From the NCBI GenBank assembly GCA_002695115.1, contig NZOA01000003.1, forward strand, positions 5,190 to 11,799: a stretch of DNA of 6,610 nt, given 5' to 3'. The DNA is from Planctomycetota bacterium. Lineage in GTDB: Bacteria; Planctomycetota; UBA8108. This document shows, one piece after another, positions 1 to 4,621 of the stretch. The notes under the pieces are model-generated. The model ran no database searches. It had not been told where the DNA came from and saw only the letters and a list, made by a program, of their open reading frames with translations. Numbering within the stretch: the stretch's first letter is position 1; every line of letters begins with the position of its first letter. A program made the position numbers and the translations under genes.

Positions 1-495
1 GGCGCCCTGAGCGATCCGGAGGAGGATCCCTATTACAACGAGTTCGTCTTCGATGTTCCCCGGGCGGCGGGGCAGGCCGATGTGGTCATGGCGTTCCATT
101 ACTCCACCCGTACGCTGCCGGGCATCCAGGCCTGGTGGGCCGTCGATGACATCGCCGTCACCGCCACTGGTGGAGATGATCCCGGACCGGGACCCGGAGG
201 CGGACAGGAGTTTATCCGCGGCGATGCCGATGACAACGGGAGCCTGCAGCTGACCGATGGTATCTTCATCCTGAACTTCCTCTTCCTCGGTGGAGGAACT
301 CCGGGCTGCACCGAGTCCGCCGACGCTGACAACAACGGGGCCATCCAGCTCACCGATGGGATCTATATCCTTAATTTCCTCTTCCTCGGAGGAGAGGAGA
401 CTCCGGCGCCCGGCGCGCTCGCCTGCGGTCCGGATCCCGATAAGGATGGCTCACCCCTCGACAGCGGCTGCGAGAGCTATTCGAGCTGTCCCTGA
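1..495 (+). CDS. Secreted multidomain protein with dockerin-like C-terminus (3' part only)
   Basis: The reading frame is open from the first base and ends at TGA 493-495, giving the last 164 residues of a longer protein; the start lies outside the window. Residues 1-53 look like the final strands of a MAM/lectin-like beta-sandwich, ending in the typical WWAVDDIAVTA signature. A Gly/Pro linker (about 57-69) follows. Then come two tandem EF-hand-type loops, DADDNGSLQLTD (75-86) and DADNNGAIQLTD (108-119), each followed by a near-identical hydrophobic helix (G-I-[FY]-I-L-N-F-L-F-L-G-G). This is a dockerin-like fold expected to bind two calcium ions. The tail has three Cys (142, 157, 163), ending ESYSSCP. 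In planctomycete-type genomes such C-termini occur on many secreted proteins; a role in attachment or sorting is inferred, and no cohesin partner is visible. What the full protein does cannot be told. The minus-strand protein at the other end of the window ends with the same domain order. Confidence 0.85.
   Translation, partial: GALSDPEEDPYYNEFVFDVPRAAGQADVVMAFHYSTRTLPGIQAWWAVDDIAVTATGGDDPGPGPGGGQEFIRGDADDNGSLQLTDGIFILNFLFLGGGTPGCTESADADNNGAIQLTDGIYILNFLFLGGEETPAPGALACGPDPDKDGSPLDSGCESYSSCP
223..357 (+). repeat. Two dockerin-like calcium-loop repeats
   Basis: The two loops are coded at 223-258 and 322-357, 33 codons apart. Each has acidic or Asn residues at loop positions 1, 3, 5 and 12 and Gly at 6 (D-x-D-x-N-G-x-x-x-x-x-D), as in dockerin type I F-hand motifs. 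The following helices differ at one residue over twelve (IFILNFLFLGG versus IYILNFLFLGG). The DNA differs mainly at synonymous sites, so the similarity is kept by protein selection or an old duplication, not a very recent copy. Confidence 0.75.
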
Positions 496-715
496 TGGAG
501 GAAGGCGGCGGGCTCTGAACCACCCGTGGGATTTCTCCGGGCTGAAGATCTCCCTGGTTGAAAAAAGGCGGGGTTTCCCTGAACCTATGCTGATGCCTGG
601 TACCTGGAAATCCGGCGGCGCGGGGGCTCATCAGAGTCCTCGCCCGCGTGAAGAAGATGACCCGCGAGAGCCGCGGAGGAGCGGTTGTCGCGCAAGTTCG
701 AGGAGCTCCCGGGAT
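496..715 (+). other. Intergenic gap upstream of the lipoprotein pair
   Basis: This 220-bp gap follows the first gene. It holds a run of six A (561-566), a poor TTGAAA-like -35 candidate (558-563) without a well-spaced -10, and only a weak imperfect hairpin (528-536 with 546-554) with no T-tract after it. A 23-codon frame from GTG 648 ends at TGA 717-719, overlapping the TTG start of the TPR gene. I see no confident promoter, so read-through from the upstream gene is possible. Confidence 0.5.
700..705 (+). promoter_or_regulatory. Ribosome-binding site deciding a TTG start
   Basis: GAGGAG at 700-705 is a good Shine-Dalgarno core, 10 bases ahead of TTG 716-718. This is the best ribosome-binding site in the 220-bp gap and supports TTG over the in-frame ATGs at 587 and 593, which would add about 40 Arg/Pro-rich residues ahead of a clean lipoprotein signal peptide. 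Confidence 0.6.
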
Positions 716-2863
716 TTGAGAGACCATCCGCTGGTTTTCCGGTTCTTTTTCGCGGCGCTCCTGCTCGCCGCCTGCCCCTCGTGCCGGCCCGGCAGCGATG
801 AAACCGGCACGGATGCGGGAGGAGAGGCTCCTGTCCCGGCGCTTCGGATCTATCACCAGGAACCTGTTCCCGCCGAATGCGCCGGGGAATATTCACGGAT
901 CGGTGCCCTGGCGAAGAAGCAGGCCTTCGGCGAGATCGCGGAGGTCTACCCCGGCCTCCTGGACTGCCTGAGCAGGAGCTGGGGGGCGAAAAAAGATGAG
1001 CGTCTCTGTTCCTACCACTACAATTTCTGCGTGGCGCGGAAAAACAGCGCGCGGCCGGGGAGCGTTCTCGGGGAGATCGGGGCCGGCATGAAGACCTGGC
1101 CGGAGAGTTTCCAGCATCGGGTGCTCTTCGCATCGGCGCTGATGCAGCTTGGCGTGACCCGCTCGACCATCCCCGAGGGAACGGAGGAGGCCGTCGAAGC
1201 TGTTCTCAGGCCGTCTCATCATTCAAAGCTGAGGGAGATGAGGATCACGCCTGAGTCTCTCCACGTGCAGTGGGCCCATCTCCTGCTCAGGCTCAAGCGG
1301 ACCGAGGAGGGCCTGGCCCACATCCAGAAGGCCCTGGAACTGCGGCCGTCTTTTTACCGGGCGCGTCATCTGAAGGCTAATTTTCTCGTCGCTCTGCAGC
1401 GCGGCAAGGAGGCGGTCCGGCTCACCAGGGAGCTCATCGAGGAGCGTCCCGGGGATGGTTCTCTCCAGACGATACTGCTGAGCGCCTGTCTCGATACCGG
1501 GGAGATCACCGAGGCGCTGGAGATCTACGAGCGCCTGGAGTCCGCGGGCTCATCCGGCGCGCCGGCGCCGGGATTCGGCCTTCGCCTGAAGGTCAAGATC
1601 GCCGGCGGCTTCAACAAGCTGAAGCGTTTCGCCGAGGCCAGGGATGTTCTCATGGATGTGCTGCTGGAAGATCCCGAGGATTCCGGCGCCCTGTACCAGC
1701 TGGCGACTACCCTTCGGGGGCTGGGAGCCTCCGCCGCGAGCCGGGCATTGATCCGCAGATCCAAGGAGCTGCACGCGTATTTTTACGAGAAGCTGGAGGC
1801 CGAATCGGCCGCGCGGGGCGCGCGGCTGGCCCAGCACGCCTACAACAGGGCGAGGGCCCTCAACGAGCTTGACAGGTCCGGGGCGATCCTCGAGGAGCTT
1901 GACGAGGCCCTCGGGCGCAGCGACCAGCTCGTTGACCTGCAGCTTATCAAGGCGGACGTATTGCTGCGGCTGGGGCGTGGCGAGCTCCTGCGCAAGGAAC
2001 TCGAGGAGATCGTTCTTTCCGACCAATGTCCCGACATGCTGAGGGCATTGCTGGCGAGGCTGCGGGCTCAAGAAGGTGACAAGCTGGGTGCGGGCAGGAT
2101 TACCGCCTCCCTGGGACACGACCTCGAGAGCCGCATGAAGGAGAGCCCGAGGCTGGGAGCGCATTTGCTGCGGATCGCCCGTGAGAGCGGTGATCTTCCG
2201 GAGGTCGCCAGGTTGCTTGAATTTCTCGAGTCCCTCGACGGCGTAAAGGGAGGGGCCCCTGAGGTCGCGATGCTCTGCAGGGCCGAGGCCCACCTCAGGG
2301 AGGGCCGGCGCGTGGAGGCGGGGGCCCTGCTGGGCAACAATTACCGCATGCTGGAGGGTGGGGATACCTGGGCCGGCGCGCTGCGGCTCCTGGCCACCGA
2401 GCCGTCACAGGCGGCGGAGGATGCCGTAGTCGATATCAGCGACCTGGTGGACCATCCGGAGCTGGTCGCCGAGGTGGCGGGTTTCGAGATTGTCACCGCC
2501 AGCCCCGCGCTGGAGGCGATGGTTAAAAGAGCGACGGTGTTGATCCGTGAGAGGGGCGGTATCCTCGCTCGCATGCGGGGGTTCGGAGATGGGGATGTCC
2601 TGGGGCTGTGGCGAGAGCTGCTGGAGCTCTATTTCGAGTCCGGCGCTTCGAGGAAGGCGCGGGAGACGGCCTGGTACCTCTGGCACCTCGACCCGGGCGG
2701 CCTGGAGGCGAGCCTCGAGCTCGCCCGCGCCCTCGGCCGCGAAGAGGAGGTGCTCACTCGCCTGCAGGTCGTGGAGAGGGGGCTGAAGAGAACGCCGGGG
2801 AACGGGGAGCTGGCCGCGCTGCGTAAGCAGGCGCTTCTTTTTCTCGGGGTGGAAGACAGATGA
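716..2863 (+). CDS. TPR-repeat lipoprotein
   Basis: A 715-residue helical-repeat protein. From TTG 716 it begins MRDHPLVFRFFFAALLLAAC: basic N-region, hydrophobic core and lipobox L-A-A-C with Cys20 as the lipidated residue, so it should be exported and anchored in a membrane. The frame stays open upstream to 290, but that part overlaps the previous gene and is Arg/Ser/Pro-rich. The early mature part has four Cys (55, 84, 98, 105), possibly disulfide-bonded. TPR-like helix pairs are clearest at about 181-212 (W-x-H-L-L-L...ALELRPS), 213-246, 247-276, 288-320 and 321-352. Weaker ones continue at about 374-433, 480-508, 514-546 and 631-710, so nearly the whole chain is a solenoid. TPR solenoids bind other proteins; the partner here is unknown. 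The stop overlaps the next gene's start in ATGA (2860-2863), so the two are probably translationally coupled. No catalytic motif is visible. The TPR lipoprotein assignment is firm, the exact start moderately so. Confidence 0.85.
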   Translation: MRDHPLVFRFFFAALLLAACPSCRPGSDETGTDAGGEAPVPALRIYHQEPVPAECAGEYSRIGALAKKQAFGEIAEVYPGLLDCLSRSWGAKKDERLCSYHYNFCVARKNSARPGSVLGEIGAGMKTWPESFQHRVLFASALMQLGVTRSTIPEGTEEAVEAVLRPSHHSKLREMRITPESLHVQWAHLLLRLKRTEEGLAHIQKALELRPSFYRARHLKANFLVALQRGKEAVRLTRELIEERPGDGSLQTILLSACLDTGEITEALEIYERLESAGSSGAPAPGFGLRLKVKIAGGFNKLKRFAEARDVLMDVLLEDPEDSGALYQLATTLRGLGASAASRALIRRSKELHAYFYEKLEAESAARGARLAQHAYNRARALNELDRSGAILEELDEALGRSDQLVDLQLIKADVLLRLGRGELLRKELEEIVLSDQCPDMLRALLARLRAQEGDKLGAGRITASLGHDLESRMKESPRLGAHLLRIARESGDLPEVARLLEFLESLDGVKGGAPEVAMLCRAEAHLREGRRVEAGALLGNNYRMLEGGDTWAGALRLLATEPSQAAEDAVVDISDLVDHPELVAEVAGFEIVTASPALEAMVKRATVLIRERGGILARMRGFGDGDVLGLWRELLELYFESGASRKARETAWYLWHLDPGGLEASLELARALGREEEVLTRLQVVERGLKRTPGNGELAALRKQALLFLGVEDR

Positions 2864-4557
2864 TGAAGGCCGCGATACAGCTCATCTCTCAGCTCATGGG
2901 GGCCTGCCTGCTGGTGGCGCTCTGCGGCTGCCGGGGCGCGGAAGATCCGCAGGACGCAGGATCGTTCAGCGATGTCACGGCCAGCTTCGGGATTGACTTC
3001 AGCCTGGTGAACGGGGCGACCGGTGAGCGCTTCGTCAACGAGACCATGGTCGGGGGAGCGGGCTGGATCGACTACGACGGCGATGGCTGGCTGGACCTCT
3101 ACCTGGCCAATGGGCACGAGGCGTCGAGCGCCGCGGAGAAACCCGGGACGGCGGGAAACCGGCTGTACAGGAATCTCTCGGGCGGCGGCTTTGAAGACGT
3201 GACCGCGAAGGCGGGAGTCGGGGACCGGCGCTATTCCAACGGTGTGGCCGTGGCGGATTACGACAACGACGGCGACCAGGACCTCTTCGTGGCCAACGTG
3301 GGCCGCAACACCCTCTACCGCAATCGAGGTGATGGGAGCTTTGAAGATGTCACGGCCGGGGCCGGGCTCGAACGCGAGGGCTTCGGGGCGAGCGCCACCT
3401 GGTTTGATTACGATGGGGATGAGTTCCTGGATCTCTTCGTGGTCCGCTACCTCGAGTACATTCCCCACCTGGCGAGGCCCTGCGTCGAGCGGGGCAACAG
3501 GGTCTACTGTCATCCCCGCCTGTTCAACGGCCAGGCCGACCTGCTCTACCGCAACAGGGGAGATGGAGGCTTCGAGGACGTGAGCAGGAAGGCGGGGCTC
3601 TCCCTGGGAGGACCGACCGATGGAAAGGGACTCGGTGTCCTGGCGGCTGATTTTGATGGCGACGGCCTGCAGGATCTCTACGTGGCCAACGACACCACGG
3701 CCAATTTTCTCTGGCGCAATAAGGGGGATGGTACCTTTGTCGATGTCGCCTATGACTGGGGAGTGGCCCTCAGCTCCTCCGGCAGGACCCAGGCGGGCAT
3801 GGGGGTCGATGGAGCCGATATCAATGGTGACGGCTGGCTGGAGATCCACGTGACCAATTTTTCCCGCGAGACGAACAACCTCTTCATGCGAAAGGCTCCG
3901 GGTTCCTATACCGAGGGGATCCAGGTTTCGAGGCTGGGACGCTCGTTTGACAGGCTGGGTTTTGGAACAGTCTTCGGTGATTTTGATCTCGATGGCGACC
4001 TCGATCTCGCCATCGCCAACGGTCATGTGGATGACCTCGTGGAGGTGAATTCCCGTGAGACCGGGATCAGCTATCGCCAACCGCCGGACCTGTTGATCAA
4101 TGATGGGGCGGGGAGTTTTTCTTCCGCCACGGACGCCGGGCGGCCCTTTGAAAAGAGCTACGTGGGGCGGGGACTGGCGAGCGCTGATTTTGACAACGAC
4201 GGCGACCTCGATCTTCTCCTCTGCACCATCGACCGGGGCGCCGTCCTCCTGCGAAACAATCTCAATACCCGGGAGAAAACGGCCGCTAATTATCTCTCCA
4301 TCCGGCTCGTTGGCTCGAGCGGTCCGCGCGACGCCTACGGCAGCACGGTGGTGGTCGAGGCGGGGGGGCGAAGCCAGCTCTTCCTCTGCCAGGCCGGCAG
4401 GAGCTATCTCTGCTCACTCGATCCTCGTATCAACGCCGGTCTCGGCGGCAGCGTCCTTGTCGACAAGGTGACCATCACCTGGCCTGGTGGGCGAACCCAG
4501 GTTCTCAGAGACCTCCCGGCGAACCAGCAGCTTATTGTCGAGGAACCCCGGCAATAA
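2860..4557 (+). CDS. CRTAC1-like lipoprotein: FG-GAP/VCBS propeller with ASPIC/UnbV C-terminus
   Basis: A 565-residue protein starting at ATG 2860, or at the adjacent ATG 2863; a GGTGGA-like ribosome-binding site lies at 2848-2853. Residues 1-24 form a signal peptide with a probable lipobox L-C-G-C (Cys24). Seven calcium loops of the D-x-[DN]-x-D-G-x-x-[DE] type follow at 71, 133, 183, 264, 320, 374 and 443, the number expected for a seven-bladed integrin-alpha-like propeller. Blades carry the usual LYRN...GDGSFEDVT motifs (103, 152 and 229). The third loop (DYDGDEFLD) has Glu in place of the conserved Gly. After it, an insertion holds Cys208 and Cys217 (PCVERGNRVYCHP), as is common in bacterial CRTAC1 proteins. 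Residues 478-561 are the ASPIC/UnbV domain (DAYGSTV, AGRSYL, DPRINAGLG, ITWPGGRTQ, ANQQLIV). The family is extracytoplasmic and calcium-binding; no enzymatic activity is established as far as I know. The ATGA overlap with the TPR gene suggests joint production. The role is otherwise unknown. Confidence 0.92.
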   Translation: MMKAAIQLISQLMGACLLVALCGCRGAEDPQDAGSFSDVTASFGIDFSLVNGATGERFVNETMVGGAGWIDYDGDGWLDLYLANGHEASSAAEKPGTAGNRLYRNLSGGGFEDVTAKAGVGDRRYSNGVAVADYDNDGDQDLFVANVGRNTLYRNRGDGSFEDVTAGAGLEREGFGASATWFDYDGDEFLDLFVVRYLEYIPHLARPCVERGNRVYCHPRLFNGQADLLYRNRGDGGFEDVSRKAGLSLGGPTDGKGLGVLAADFDGDGLQDLYVANDTTANFLWRNKGDGTFVDVAYDWGVALSSSGRTQAGMGVDGADINGDGWLEIHVTNFSRETNNLFMRKAPGSYTEGIQVSRLGRSFDRLGFGTVFGDFDLDGDLDLAIANGHVDDLVEVNSRETGISYRQPPDLLINDGAGSFSSATDAGRPFEKSYVGRGLASADFDNDGDLDLLLCTIDRGAVLLRNNLNTREKTAANYLSIRLVGSSGPRDAYGSTVVVEAGGRSQLFLCQAGRSYLCSLDPRINAGLGGSVLVDKVTITWPGGRTQVLRDLPANQQLIVEEPRQ

Positions 4558-4598
4558 AAACAGGAGCCCTGAACCTCCTGGGAGGTCCGGGGCCCCTG
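4556..4598 (-). terminator. Intrinsic terminator of the minus-strand gene, between convergent genes
   Basis: Arms 4561-4578 and 4581-4598 form an 18-step stem: 15 Watson-Crick pairs plus three other positions. Read on the minus strand, two of these (4565/4594 and 4572/4587) are G-U wobbles and one (4570/4589) is an A-C mismatch. On the plus strand they become two A-C mismatches and one wobble, so the minus-strand RNA folds better. On the minus strand the stem is followed at once by TTTTT (4560-4556), while the plus side has no T-run. The hairpin starts 24 bases past the stop of the minus-strand gene. It may also slow or stop plus-strand transcription. The T-tract overlaps the plus gene's TAA (4555-4557). 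Confidence 0.85.
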
Positions 4599-4621
4599 GA
4601 AGATCATCTGAACGCTGCCGA

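Noticed and set aside
528..554. Hairpin after the first gene (528-536 with 546-554)
   Set aside because: Only about seven of nine positions pair and no T-run follows on the plus strand, so it is not a convincing terminator.
558..589. Possible promoter: TTGAAA (558-563) with CCTATG (584-589)
   Set aside because: The spacing of 20 bases is too long and the -10 match is poor; promoter rules of this lineage are also uncertain.
290..715. Upstream extension of the TPR frame to ATG 290, or to ATG 587/593
   Set aside because: 290-495 overlaps the well-supported dockerin-like gene in another frame, and the translated extension is Arg/Ser/Pro-rich. It would bury a clean lipoprotein signal peptide that starts at TTG 716 with a good ribosome-binding site.
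2629..4080. Long minus-strand open frame (483 codons) opposite the CRTAC1-like gene
   Set aside because: It lies antisense to a gene with unmistakable FG-GAP motifs; its regular Val/Ile/Gly-rich text is the mirror of the repeated Asp/Gly calcium loops, and it runs across the end of the TPR gene as well.
3060..4215. Asp/Gly-rich repeated DNA as a possible repeat array or CRISPR-like structure
   Set aside because: The repeats are coding calcium loops at irregular spacing (50-81 codons) with variable DNA, explained by propeller blades.
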